From UBA9926 sp023261215 (GTDB taxonomy: Bacteria; Pseudomonadota; Gammaproteobacteria; Pseudomonadales; Azotimanducaceae), in contig JAYPYV010000003.1 in assembly GCA_038136035.1 (NCBI GenBank), positions 67,958 to 131,957 of the forward strand: a stretch of 64,000 nucleotides of DNA, in the 5' to 3' direction. Below are positions 45,353-53,969 of this stretch, one piece after another (the stretch's first letter is position 1; the number at the start of each line of letters is the position of its first letter). The notes beneath the pieces are model-generated. The model saw only the letters and a list, made by a program, of their open reading frames with translations. It had not been told where the DNA came from and did no database searches. Both the position numbers and the translations under genes were made by a program.

Positions 45353-45522
45353 TTTTCGGAAGCTGTTCAGTAAGCATCGCGATCAGCGAGTGAAAGCATT
45401 ATCGCGCCCAACGCATGGCATTCAGCGGATTCAGCGATATCCCCTAAGACTCGCAACGACGAACCTGCGATCGGGGTGAATCCGCACAATCCACAGCGAT
45501 ACCCGAGAAGATATCTAGCCCC

Positions 45523-46839
45523 TCAAGCGCCCATTAAACGGGCCCAGTGATTATGAAAATGCTGCATTCGCATTTCGTCATGACCCAACACCATCTCTTC
45601 AAATCCTTCTGAATTCATCCCTGCCTGGACTTCTTCGAGTAAAGAGATGTCTTGGTCAATGGTATCGGTCATTGACTTCTTCCCGCTTTTGACGGCGCTC
45701 GCGTCAAAGACATCATGATTTGGCCTGGTCTCTGGCAGCGGGACTGCCGCGTGCCTGGTCATCCCACCTATGTGTTGCACGTCTGCGCCTGCCTCTGGAA
45801 ACATCAGCAAGCTGATTTTATCGAACCAACATCGATTGGGGTCCGTAGGGTGAGGCCTCGGTCTTAAAATCCAGAGATGCTCAGGCGTGAAAGACAGAAT
45901 CGCATTTGGAAAAAGGTTGTACTGCCAGACATCAGACAACTGGTGATCCTCGAGACCCGAGTAATCGAACCCGAGGCTCTGCCCGGCATCACGCTTGCGA
46001 GACTGAATCGCAACACGAATGTCCATCACCCGTCCGACAAAATCGTCAGGGTTTAGCCCCACTTGCTTGAGTTGCATAGACTGTATGTCTGTTGGCTCTG
46101 AGGGAATCGGGAATTTCGGATTAACGGTCGCCCCTGGCACTTCAACCCCTGTGTGACCCCCTGCAAAAAGGCGAACCAGGTCGTTTTGGCAATCCACCAT
46201 TCGTTGATGTTGAGGATGAAGAAAATCAACGTGGTACAGCTCAGAAAAGTTGTCCACCACGGTTTTCCAATTGCAGGCGATATCCACCGTTTGGTCCTCA
46301 ACCAGCGTCATTCGGTCAAATCGATAGCCCGAAAGATGTGCGGCCAACGGGCCCAGGAAATCGCTCAAGCTCTTTGGATCATCACCCAAGTGCACGAAGA
46401 TCAGGCCATTCCAAACATCGAGCGCGACCGGCTTCAAAAACCGACTTTGCCTCGGATCACTCGGAAAATTTGCAAGACCAGGAACCCCCTTCAGTGCACC
46501 ATCAAGGTCGTAGGTCCACGCGTGGTACAGGCAGCGAAAATCTTGGGCATGCCCCCGAGACTCGTTAACCAAGCGATTGCCCCGATGCTGACACACATTG
46601 TAGAAGGCCCGAATGTCACCTTGGGGTGATCGGGTAACCAGAATTTGCTCGGTTGCGATTTCAAATACAAAAAAATCGCCCGCTGTCGGAACATCGCTCA
46701 CAAGCCCCGCAAGCAGCCATTGGGTCCGCCACACGGAATGCCACTCACGAGCGATTGCGTCCGCGCCAATGTATCGAGATACATTGATCGTGCCGAGTTT
46801 AGGTTCTTCTATGCCATGACAAATGACTTCCCGTGTCAT
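45523..46839 (-). CDS. Rieske-type aromatic ring-hydroxylating oxygenase, alpha subunit
   Basis: Canonical order: the N-terminal Rieske centre C83-x-H85-x17-C103-x2-H106 (NVCQHRG...RCLYHAW), then a catalytic domain with the mononuclear-iron motif E200-x2-H203-x4-H208 (SELYHVDFLH). Start chosen at 46839, which has GGAGGGGG just upstream; the longer frame adds 36 unlike residues. Length 438. A glutamate replaces the frequent aspartate in front of the histidines, as in SRPBCC oxygenases such as choline/carnitine-type enzymes. No ferredoxin or reductase partner lies nearby. Substrate unknown. Confidence 0.88.
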   Translation of the reverse strand: MTREVICHGIEEPKLGTINVSRYIGADAIAREWHSVWRTQWLLAGLVSDVPTAGDFFVFEIATEQILVTRSPQGDIRAFYNVCQHRGNRLVNESRGHAQDFRCLYHAWTYDLDGALKGVPGLANFPSDPRQSRFLKPVALDVWNGLIFVHLGDDPKSLSDFLGPLAAHLSGYRFDRMTLVEDQTVDIACNWKTVVDNFSELYHVDFLHPQHQRMVDCQNDLVRLFAGGHTGVEVPGATVNPKFPIPSEPTDIQSMQLKQVGLNPDDFVGRVMDIRVAIQSRKRDAGQSLGFDYSGLEDHQLSDVWQYNLFPNAILSFTPEHLWILRPRPHPTDPNRCWFDKISLLMFPEAGADVQHIGGMTRHAAVPLPETRPNHDVFDASAVKSGKKSMTDTIDQDISLLEEVQAGMNSEGFEEMVLGHDEMRMQHFHNHWARLMGA

Positions 46840-47034
46840 ACGTCCCCCTCCGGTGAGATTCTGGATCAAAGTTTGCCCGCCCGCGCGGGTCTGCGCCAGG
46901 GGTTGGCACGGCATATCGAGGCGAGAAGAAACGTTGGAATTTACCACTCGCGCACCGCCGATCAGTCGGCTTGCAGGCCGAGCGCGAATTGCAACCCGTG
47001 CCGGATTTCCGTGCGGCGTGCGCCTTCTCGCGAA

Positions 47035-47871
47035 CTATGCGGCGAGCGGCGCGACCGTGATTCGATGCAATAACCGGTCGTAGCCGTCATATCCGCCCGT
47101 CGCCGCATGAATGACCGAACGGTTATCCCAGATCACCAGCATATTGGGCTGCCAGACCTGACGATAAATAAACGCCTCTTCGGATTGATGCGCAAACAGC
47201 CTTTTTAACAGCGGCCCCGCTTGTTCGTCCGCCATATTTTCAATGCCGATGGTGTACCCGGGGCTCACAAACAACGCGGTTTCACCCGTTTCCTCGTGAC
47301 GACGCCCGATGGCATGGGTTTGCGTTGCGTAGGCCTCTTCAGAATATCGAATCGCCATTGAACGACCCTCATCCCGTTCGCCATACATACCCTCTGGGGA
47401 ATAGGCGAGTCGCGCAGAGTGAATACCTTTCAGGGCCATCAGTTCTTCTTTCAATGCCGGGTCAAGCGCCTGCCAAGCGGAAATCTGGTCAGCAAATAAG
47501 GTGTCACCGCCCATCGGCGGAATCACATGGCCATAGAGCAAGGTCGCCGTTGGCGGCGTTGCAAGAAAACTCCAATCGGAATGGAACCCTCCCGCAAAGA
47601 GCGGCGTTGTCTCATTCGCATTGCGTCGAACCTCGGCAATATGGGGATGGTCGGCAAGGTTCTCAAAATAGGGATCGGCGCCAAAAGGACCGAAACAGCT
47701 GGCAACGAATTCCAATTCATCCAGCTCAAGCTTGAAGTTGGGCAACGCGATGACGCGATGTTTCAGCCAAGCGGCACGGAGTGCCGCTCGGACATCAGGG
47801 TCTTTCAAATCGGCCAATGTCACCCCGGTCACCTCGGCGCCGCAACACGCGTCTGCTGGGCTGATCTGCAT
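47035..47871 (-). CDS. TauD/TfdA-family 2-oxoglutarate-dependent dioxygenase
   Basis: A 278-residue non-heme Fe(II) enzyme. The facial triad H-x-D lies in GGFHSDWSF with the distal histidine in NRSVIHAATG, and the 2-oxoglutarate arginine in RLLHRITV. TauD relatives hydroxylate taurine, sulfonates, 2,4-D or carnitine precursors; substrate cannot be fixed here. GAGGAG lies upstream of the ATG. It may be co-transcribed with the Rieske gene 195 bases downstream. Confidence 0.88.
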   Translation of the reverse strand: MQISPADACCGAEVTGVTLADLKDPDVRAALRAAWLKHRVIALPNFKLELDELEFVASCFGPFGADPYFENLADHPHIAEVRRNANETTPLFAGGFHSDWSFLATPPTATLLYGHVIPPMGGDTLFADQISAWQALDPALKEELMALKGIHSARLAYSPEGMYGERDEGRSMAIRYSEEAYATQTHAIGRRHEETGETALFVSPGYTIGIENMADEQAGPLLKRLFAHQSEEAFIYRQVWQPNMLVIWDNRSVIHAATGGYDGYDRLLHRITVAPLAA

Positions 47872-47907
47872 AGACTGCTCCTCGATCCTTGGTCACTCAA
47901 CGCTTCG

Positions 47908-47934
47908 ATTATACACGCTTACGCGCTAAGTCAA
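47908..47934 (-). promoter_or_regulatory. Promoter of the TauD-family gene
   Basis: A perfect TATAAT (47908-47913) with TTGACT (47929-47934) at a short 15-base spacer on the minus strand, about 37 bases before the ATG. The short spacer may require an activator. Confidence 0.5.
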
Positions 47935-48079
47935 TGACTCTCCGCGCCTGGCGATTTAAGAACTTCCATTACCTAGGGCAGACACGCAAAAGTTGGCTCT
48001 TCCCTTGCGTTCTTACTCGAGCAGGCCGCCACTCGCATCGCTCCCAAGACTTGCACGCCGCATGGCTGAACCCGTTGAT

Positions 48080-49495
48080 TCACGCGGGAATGGGCCTCGA
48101 TAGCTTGGCATCCGCGCGATTCGCGCGCTCAATCGCACTTGCGATCGACAGCAATCGATGGTCACCATAGCGGCGCCCAATGAGCTGGACCCCAAAAGGA
48201 AGTCCCGAGGCATCCAGCCCCAAAGGCAAGGTCACCACGGGAAGCCCCACCACTGTCAGACTCGAAGTCAAATGGAGCCAAGCCATGTAATTCGCAATGG
48301 GGGCGCCATCAACCTCCGACGGATAATTGGTGGACCATGGAAATGGCTGCACGCCAACCCCTGGGACCATCAACAGATCGTAGTTTCTAAACAAGGCATC
48401 GCAGGCACGAATGAGCTCCAACTGACCATATCGCGCTTGGGCGATCGCCTGCATGGAGGTATTCCGAGCCGCTTCATAAGTCTGTTTGATATTTGGGTTG
48501 AATTGGTCATCCCATTCATCGGCTTCTTCAAAATATTGCGAAACAAATACATCCTGCCTCAGATGCCAATCGATGTCGGGCGCTCGCGTTAAATCGATCG
48601 GATGCGGATCACATCGGTTGAACTGGGTCGCGAGCCTCGCTAACCGGTCCTCGAACAGCGCTCGCGTTTCTTTGGACACCAATAAACCGCCGAGATCAGT
48701 ACTGACAGCGACGTTGAGCCCAGAGATATCAACAGGATCCAGTTGCCTGAAGATCTCTGACTGAAGGGGAAAAGCCATCGGGTCTCGATCGCCGCCCAGT
48801 GCGCGATCGGCGATGACTGAAAGCATCAATGCGACGTCTTCAACGTTTTGCGCGATCGGACCTTGAAGGCTGTAATGCGTCGAAGGCGTGCGACGCTCCT
48901 CATTGGGGACAACCCCAGGGGTCGCTCTGAAGCCCACAACACCGCAATAACACGCTGGAATCCGCAGACTCCCCCCATGATCTGATCCCGTGGCGAGCTT
49001 CACCATATCTGCTGCAACTGCGACAGCGGAACCCCCGCTGCTACCACCACACGTCTTAGTGGGATCAAAGGGGTTTCCTGTCGCACCAAAAAGGGGATTC
49101 ACCGTATTCGCCCCGATGCTGTACTCGGGAATATTGGTCTTACCCATCACAATTGCGCCTGCGGCACGCAGCCGCGCCACAATGCCCGCATCTTCTTGCG
49201 GTACGTTGTTTGCGTGTCGTTCGCTGCCGAGCGTCGTCCGAATACCTTCCGTCCGCTGATTGTCCTTGATGAGCACGGGCAGCCCTGCGAGCGGCGGGAC
49301 TGAGTCGCCTCGAGCATAGGCCTGCGCCCATTGCTCAGCCTCGACGCGCGCTCTCGAAACCGCAAGCGTCACCACGGCGTTCAATGAAGGATTACGTGAT
49401 TCGATTTGGTTGATCGACGCCTCGACCAATTGCAGCGGAGAAAGTGCACCGCGCTGCATCGCGGACAACTGCTCGACGGCTGAACTTTGCGCCAC
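48080..49495 (-). CDS. Amidase signature-family hydrolase
   Basis: The Ser-cisSer-Lys triad is visible: lysine in PVLIKDN, cis-serine in CGGSSGGSAVAVAA and nucleophile in GSDHGGSLRIPA. The 471-residue length is typical of broad amidases (and GatA-like proteins, but gatBC are absent). Divergent from the SDR gene. Substrate unknown. Confidence 0.88.
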   Translation of the reverse strand: MAQSSAVEQLSAMQRGALSPLQLVEASINQIESRNPSLNAVVTLAVSRARVEAEQWAQAYARGDSVPPLAGLPVLIKDNQRTEGIRTTLGSERHANNVPQEDAGIVARLRAAGAIVMGKTNIPEYSIGANTVNPLFGATGNPFDPTKTCGGSSGGSAVAVAADMVKLATGSDHGGSLRIPACYCGVVGFRATPGVVPNEERRTPSTHYSLQGPIAQNVEDVALMLSVIADRALGGDRDPMAFPLQSEIFRQLDPVDISGLNVAVSTDLGGLLVSKETRALFEDRLARLATQFNRCDPHPIDLTRAPDIDWHLRQDVFVSQYFEEADEWDDQFNPNIKQTYEAARNTSMQAIAQARYGQLELIRACDALFRNYDLLMVPGVGVQPFPWSTNYPSEVDGAPIANYMAWLHLTSSLTVVGLPVVTLPLGLDASGLPFGVQLIGRRYGDHRLLSIASAIERANRADAKLSRPIPA

Positions 49496-49531
49496 TCAAG
49501 GACCCTCCTTCGTGACGCGAGAATAGCACGC

Positions 49532-49561
49532 TTGACCGAACCTTCACGCGCTCCCTATGCT
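49532..49561 (+). promoter_or_regulatory. Promoter of the SDR gene, predicted leaderless
   Basis: TTGACC (49532-49537), 18-base spacer, TATGCT (49556-49561), then six bases and the ATG at 49568. The expected start falls on or beside the ATG and there is no Shine-Dalgarno, the same geometry as the Nudix gene at 28537. Confidence 0.5.
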
Positions 49562-49567
49562 CAAGCT

Positions 49568-50338
49568 ATGGATGCTCCTATTGTCATCACCGGCGGCACG
49601 TCAGGCATCGGCCTAGCAATCCGCTCAAGGCTGGAGGACCGGGGCTATGCTGTGATCAACCTCGACCTCGTCGAACCCGAGACGAACGCGCCACACATTG
49701 CGTGTGACCTGAGCGTGCCCTCGTCAATTGATCAAGCGATCGCCGCACTACCAGAAGAGATCAGCGCCTTAGTCTGCGTTGCAGGCGTTGGCCCTCTTTC
49801 CGATCAACCCGAGAAAGTCATGCGAATCAATTTTCTGGGAACTCGTAGGCTTTGCGAACAACTGCTGGCGCGCATCCGCCCCGAGGGCACGATTACGCTG
49901 GTGGCATCGAGCGCGGGCAGAGATTGGCGAGACAACAGAGACCGCGTGGACGCAATGTTGAAGACGTCAGGCTTTGAAGCGGGCATTGCGTGGTTAGCTG
50001 AGCATCCCGAAGCCTGGATCGACAACCCTTATAAGTTTTCTAAACAGTGCCTGGCCGCCTACACCTATCACGCCGTTGGCCTTGCTCAGCCTTTGGGCGT
50101 CCGAGTGAATTGTATTAACCCAGGCATTACCCAAACGAATCTCTCCGCTGACTTCAGGCAATTGCTGGGGGGTGAGACCTACGACCGCATCGTGGATCTA
50201 ACGGGCCGAGCTGGCCGTCCGGAGGACATCGCGGGTCTCGCTGAATTTCTCAGTGTTGGTGACTCACACTGGATTAATGGCGTTGAGATCACGGTTGATG
50301 GCGGGTACTACGCGGGCGTTGTCGCTGGCAGACACTGA
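49568..50338 (+). CDS. Short-chain dehydrogenase/reductase
   Basis: A classical SDR of 256 residues: TGGTSGIG cofactor loop at residues 8-15, VAGVG after beta-4, serine in VASSAG and the catalytic Y155-x3-K159 (NPYKFSKQ). It ends DGGYYAGVV. The region 118-150 carries an insertion resembling the substrate lid of the 3-alpha-hydroxysteroid dehydrogenase/carbonyl reductase-like group. I start at MDAPIVITGG; the longer frame from 49487 overlaps the amidase gene. Confidence 0.87.
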   Translation: MDAPIVITGGTSGIGLAIRSRLEDRGYAVINLDLVEPETNAPHIACDLSVPSSIDQAIAALPEEISALVCVAGVGPLSDQPEKVMRINFLGTRRLCEQLLARIRPEGTITLVASSAGRDWRDNRDRVDAMLKTSGFEAGIAWLAEHPEAWIDNPYKFSKQCLAAYTYHAVGLAQPLGVRVNCINPGITQTNLSADFRQLLGGETYDRIVDLTGRAGRPEDIAGLAEFLSVGDSHWINGVEITVDGGYYAGVVAGRH

Positions 50339-50404
50339 TGACGGCTCAGCACCAGCAAACGCCCAGCATTTAGATGGCTCCAACGCCTTGTGGGGCCTCC
50401 AGGG

Positions 50405-50938
50405 TCAATCTAACGCCATAAACGCTGGGGCTAACATCACCTCCGCTTGCGAAAGATCCATCGAGCCCCCCTGCAAGAAACACGCACGATAAAATGCCGA
50501 GGGCCCGTACGCACTTTTGATCTCGCAATACTCAAACCCCAACGCGTTGTAATAGTCAGGATTTCCGAGCACAAAAAGCACATCAAGACGCTGCAATCGG
50601 GCTGTATGGATGGCTGATCTGATCAATTGTTTGCCGATGCCTTGCCCCTGGGCAAGCGGATGAACCGAGACGGGCGCGAGCTGGCCGGCACTCAGCACTG
50701 GCGTGCCTGAGACCCAGACTCTCGATACCGCAACATGCCCCTGAATCAAACCAGCGCCATCCACCAGCACACGTTCGAAGAGCATGTCCCCGTCCACCCT
50801 TAACTGCTCAACAAGCGGTGCTTCCAGGACTTGGGCCGCAGGCTGGGCATCGGTTTCGAAGGCGCGCCGAATCAATTGGTCGACGCTTGAGTGATTCTTA
50901 GCGTCGAGGGGAGAAATTGAATGCTGAGGTTCTTTCAC
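50405..50938 (-). CDS. GNAT-family N-acetyltransferase (YhbS-like)
   Basis: A single GNAT domain of 177 residues with acetyl-CoA motif A in VHPLAQGQGIGKQLIRSAI and the C-terminal VLGNPDYYNALGFE, characteristic of YhbS-type acetyltransferases. Substrate unknown. It converges on the SDR gene and precedes nothing obvious. Confidence 0.85.
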   Translation of the reverse strand: MKEPQHSISPLDAKNHSSVDQLIRRAFETDAQPAAQVLEAPLVEQLRVDGDMLFERVLVDGAGLIQGHVAVSRVWVSGTPVLSAGQLAPVSVHPLAQGQGIGKQLIRSAIHTARLQRLDVLFVLGNPDYYNALGFEYCEIKSAYGPSAFYRACFLQGGSMDLSQAEVMLAPAFMALD

Positions 50939-50989
50939 GTGCTTGATCGATCCAAAGACCGCGCCCTGCTCCCTGACTCAGCCCGCTCA

Positions 50990-51505
50990 TCAGACATCAT
51001 CAACCCCACCTTGATCGTGACTCGCGGATCGTGATTGAAATTCACGGTCTGCTTTCTTCCCCCGATAAACCCGCATGTCGATAGCCCGCCAGTGGGTCAC
51101 CTGTAGGCTAAACAACAGTCTCGGCTCGGTTCTCATGTTGTCAAAGAATCGATCAACCGCCGCGGCATTAGCGGCAATGCCCTGCCCCACATACTTCTCT
51201 GCGAGTCGCCGGGACATGGGCCAGATGTCTTCCTCAAGCCGATGATGCAAGGTTGCCAACCCTTCAATCGCGACAAAACCTGCGACAGGCATTAACGCCT
51301 CGATGCACAGCGAACACCGAGCATCGCGCTGTAACTGCTTACACCACACCCGGTGATCTGTTCCGGTCAACCAGAAGGTCCCCTCGTCATACAACCACCA
51401 AACTGGCACCGTGTAGGGTAATCCGTTCGCCCTGATCGAAGCCAAAACACCAATGTGGGGCTGCTCCAGAAAGTCACGTTTCGTCGCCTCATCCATCCTG
51501 GGCAT
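50990..51505 (-). CDS. Pyridoxamine 5'-phosphate oxidase-like flavin/F420 split-barrel protein
   Basis: About 171 residues forming a split barrel: FLEQPHIGVLASIRANGLPYTVPVWWLYDEGTFWLTG, RDARCSLCIEA and VAIEGLATLHH. This is the pattern of PNPOx-like proteins that bind FMN, F420 or heme. Start at 51505 with GAGGGA upstream. F420 use is possible given LLM proteins nearby, but unproven. Confidence 0.78.
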   Translation of the reverse strand: MPRMDEATKRDFLEQPHIGVLASIRANGLPYTVPVWWLYDEGTFWLTGTDHRVWCKQLQRDARCSLCIEALMPVAGFVAIEGLATLHHRLEEDIWPMSRRLAEKYVGQGIAANAAAVDRFFDNMRTEPRLLFSLQVTHWRAIDMRVYRGKKADREFQSRSASHDQGGVDDV

Positions 51506-51877
51506 CGTGGATTCCCTCTTAATCTTCAATGATTCACCGCGACGCTTGGTTCCATCGACCAGCACATGCCGCGATCACGGTCGATCTTCTCAATAGCTCA
51601 AAAGACTCGCTTACTCGACGCGCGATCAACCTGCGCGATCAGTCGATGCTTGAATTCCGCGCTTCGCAGTTGATCAAACCCTAGCCGTCGAGACCGCTTC
51701 CACACGACAAGACGATCTCCCAAGCCATCAACGATTGCCATTCGTGAATACAGTTAGGCTACGGGACTTGCACCCCTGCGGCCTAAGTTCTTGTTTAGAT
51801 TTCAAACACAACATCGCCTATAGCAACACGCTGAAAAGCCCCGTCATCTTGCCAGCGAGTCAGGCCCCATTTCTTGC
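51506..51877. other. Intergenic region between PhoH and the split-barrel gene
   Basis: About 370 bases. Directly after phoH another reading frame stays protein-like for some 30 residues (KKWGLTRWQDDGAFQRVA, ending VVFEI and a stop near 51798) without a start codon. The rest holds no recognised feature. Confidence 0.4.
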
Positions 51878-52675
51878 TTAAGCGACCTCGTATCGATCAA
51901 TCACGGCTCGAACCAATCCACTGCGGACGATGTCATCTCGAGTGAATGCATGCACTTTCACCTGCGGCAAATCACTCAGACGATCAATGGCATCGGCCAA
52001 GCCATTGGCACCGCGCAAGTCACTCTGCTGAACATCCCCGTTGATGACGACCGTGCAATCCGTTCCGATTCGCGTCAGGAACATTTTCATCTGTTGAATC
52101 GTGGTGTTTTGGGCCTCATCGAGAATGACAAAGGTTCCTGGCCCAAAGGTGCGTCCGCGCATATAGGCAAGGGGCGCCGCGACAATCCGTCCGTGACGAA
52201 GGTAATAATCCACCGCGCCACGGCCCAAACGTTCATCCAAAATTTCTCTAAATGCTTCGATGTAAACGCCAAATTTTTCATCGATATCGCCTGGCAAGAA
52301 ACCTAAATTCTCTCCCGCTTCGACTGCCGGGCGAGTCAGCAGAATGCGGTCGATCGTGCCTTTTTTTAATCCGTCTGCAGCGAGACCCGCTGCACAATAA
52401 CTCTTGCCTGTGCCCGCAGGACCCACACCAAACGTTAACGCATGGGTCTGGATCGCCCTCATGTACGCTGATTGGCTCTCCGTTTTTGCCGTCAGCGGCG
52501 CAATTCGGGTGTCTCGGTTGCAGTGCAGCCTTAAGTCATACTCGGGCCAGCACGAATCCCTCAAAAACTGCGATGTAAACGCCCCTTCTCTTTCATCCCC
52601 CTGCTTTCGCTTTGACTTCTTACCGTTCATTTTGATGTACAGGTTCTTTACCGAACGTCGGGATTTAGCGGTCAT
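51878..52675 (-). CDS. PhoH-family ATPase
   Basis: Walker A GPAGTGKS at residues 85-92, Walker B FVILDEAQNTT and sensor segments (INGDVQQSDLRG) identify a PhoH-type ATPase (PF02562), a RecA/helicase-like domain linked to RNA metabolism. About 265 residues from ATG 52675; the lysine/arginine-rich N-terminus (KMNGKKSKRKQ) may bind RNA. It is not next to ybeY or miaB, so it is the stand-alone PhoH2-like type rather than the ybeZ one. The longer frame to 52771 is unlikely. Confidence 0.88.
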   Translation of the reverse strand: MTAKSRRSVKNLYIKMNGKKSKRKQGDEREGAFTSQFLRDSCWPEYDLRLHCNRDTRIAPLTAKTESQSAYMRAIQTHALTFGVGPAGTGKSYCAAGLAADGLKKGTIDRILLTRPAVEAGENLGFLPGDIDEKFGVYIEAFREILDERLGRGAVDYYLRHGRIVAAPLAYMRGRTFGPGTFVILDEAQNTTIQQMKMFLTRIGTDCTVVINGDVQQSDLRGANGLADAIDRLSDLPQVKVHAFTRDDIVRSGLVRAVIDRYEVA

Positions 52676-53031
52676 ACAAATAACACCTCGCTGCAAGAAA
52701 AATCGATTCGAAACGCCCCGCAACTCGAAGTCGGTAAGGCGGTTCGTTTGGGAGATTGAATGGGAGTCCACGCAAAAAGAAGTGAAGACGTGCGGTGGCG
52801 TGGGTAGATGTTTTGGGCGCAGGCGCCAGCATCAGGGTCGAATTCACCAACTAAAGACCGAGTGGATACTGACATTCAGCCCCTAAACAAAGAAGGAACA
52901 ATGGCTTCGATATTAGCAAGGGTGCCAGTTCTTGCAATACCCTAGAGGCCGATTGGGGTCAGTTCTTGAAACCTTCAGGAATGTCTAAAGATTTCTCCAT
53001 GATTAAGCGTCGATACCCGGCCTGGCAGGGC
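52676..53031. other. Intergenic region with REP-like motifs
   Basis: About 355 bases between the PhoH gene and the SRPBCC-Rieske gene. It holds the two GGGTGCCAGTTCTTG/GGGGTCAGTTCTTG motifs listed separately. No complete gene recognised. Confidence 0.45.
52920..52972 (+). repeat. Imperfect direct repeat resembling RAYT-associated ends
   Basis: GGGTGCCAGTTCTTGCAAT (52920-52938) and GGGGTCAGTTCTTGAAAC (52955-52972) share GTTCTTG and a GGG-TCAG head. GGGGTCAG-type motifs are common beside REP-associated tyrosine transposases. No transposase frame follows, so this would be a relic. Recognition is from memory of such motifs. Confidence 0.35.
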
Positions 53032-53865
53032 CTATGGTGCAGAAGCACCCAGCTCGTGGTCTGGTCGCGCGATCACCCACAACACATCATTTTCCTCTCG
53101 GACATGAGGGAGCGGTCGCAGACGGCACCGGGCCGTCTCCGGCTCAAGGCATTCGCCGCTGGTCTTATCGAACCGATACCCATGCCATGGGCAGCGGACT
53201 TCATTAGGTGCATCCTCAACCGTCTGAAGAGGGCCCAGCAAATGCGGGCAGATCTTTGGCGTGAGCGTCCAATGGGACGTCATTGAGAGTTCATAAGTCT
53301 GGCGATTGAACTCAAAGGTGAGCGGCAGCTGATTTCGAAGCTGAGCGACCGGCCCCAGCTCAAGCCGCTGCGTCCGCGAACGCTGCGCATCGAGCTGTCG
53401 CTGACGCTCCCGCATCATGGCCTCGTCTTCATCCCATAAGATTGAGTAGAGCCTGCGCATCGATTCACCTAAGCTCGACACTTTCTCCGCTGGAACATCG
53501 CTCAAGTAAAAGGACACTTCGATGTCCGTCGCGTGAGACGCGACAGCCTTGAGCCGCGTCCAAATTTCACTGCGCTGAAGACCACCCACGTAGCTTCGAG
53601 CAACATACTGATCTTGATCTACGCACAGCTCGATGTGACTCGAATGCTCTGGGCTCGACCAAACACGCCATCCCCAGGAACCCGCTTCATCCAATTCGCA
53701 GTAATCAAAAGAGGTTTCGTGAAGGTAGGGAAGATGCTCCCAGTCGAGTACATTCTCCCAGACTCGTTCGATGGACGCTTCGATGCGACGTTCTAGCTGG
53801 CCAACTCTCGTGAGCGTAAGTTCATTCGGGTTTAACGTGAGCGATTGGTTTTGAAGCGCGGGCAT
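53032..53865 (-). CDS. SRPBCC-Rieske protein with reversed domain order
   Basis: A 277-residue protein. The N-terminal 165 residues look like an SRPBCC (START-like) domain and carry D41-x2-H44-x4-H49 (DWEHLPYLH), exactly the spacing of the mononuclear-iron motif of Rieske oxygenases such as naphthalene dioxygenase; an acidic helix D145-E146-D147 could give the third ligand. The C-terminal part is a complete Rieske domain, C206-x-H208-x16-C225-x2-H228 (CPHLLGPL, CPWHGY). Canonical ring hydroxylases have the Rieske domain first; here it is last. It is divergent from a GST pair. Enzymatic role is inferred only. Confidence 0.72.
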   Translation of the reverse strand: MPALQNQSLTLNPNELTLTRVGQLERRIEASIERVWENVLDWEHLPYLHETSFDYCELDEAGSWGWRVWSSPEHSSHIELCVDQDQYVARSYVGGLQRSEIWTRLKAVASHATDIEVSFYLSDVPAEKVSSLGESMRRLYSILWDEDEAMMRERQRQLDAQRSRTQRLELGPVAQLRNQLPLTFEFNRQTYELSMTSHWTLTPKICPHLLGPLQTVEDAPNEVRCPWHGYRFDKTSGECLEPETARCRLRPLPHVREENDVLWVIARPDHELGASAP

Positions 53866-53932
53866 TTGAAGAGTCTACCCTAATACCCCTTCCGCGCCAT
53901 TCACGTTCACGAAATAGCCAGGTACCCTTCTC

Positions 53933-53938
53933 TATAAT
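53933..53938 (+). promoter_or_regulatory. -10 element upstream of the GST pair
   Basis: A perfect TATAAT lies 32 bases before the GST start, ahead of AGGAGG. No convincing -35 at 16-18 bases was found. Confidence 0.4.
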
Positions 53939-53969
53939 CGCTCAGGCAACCCATCAGGAGGCACGATCA

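Noticed and set aside
48080..49495. Amidase gene as GatA of Glu-tRNA(Gln) amidotransferase
   Set aside because: gatB and gatC are absent and the neighbours are catabolic; a general amidase fits better.
51765..51800. T-arm-like GGGGTGCAAGTCCC suggesting a tRNA
   Set aside because: No acceptor, D or anticodon arms at the right distances; no tRNA can be folded.
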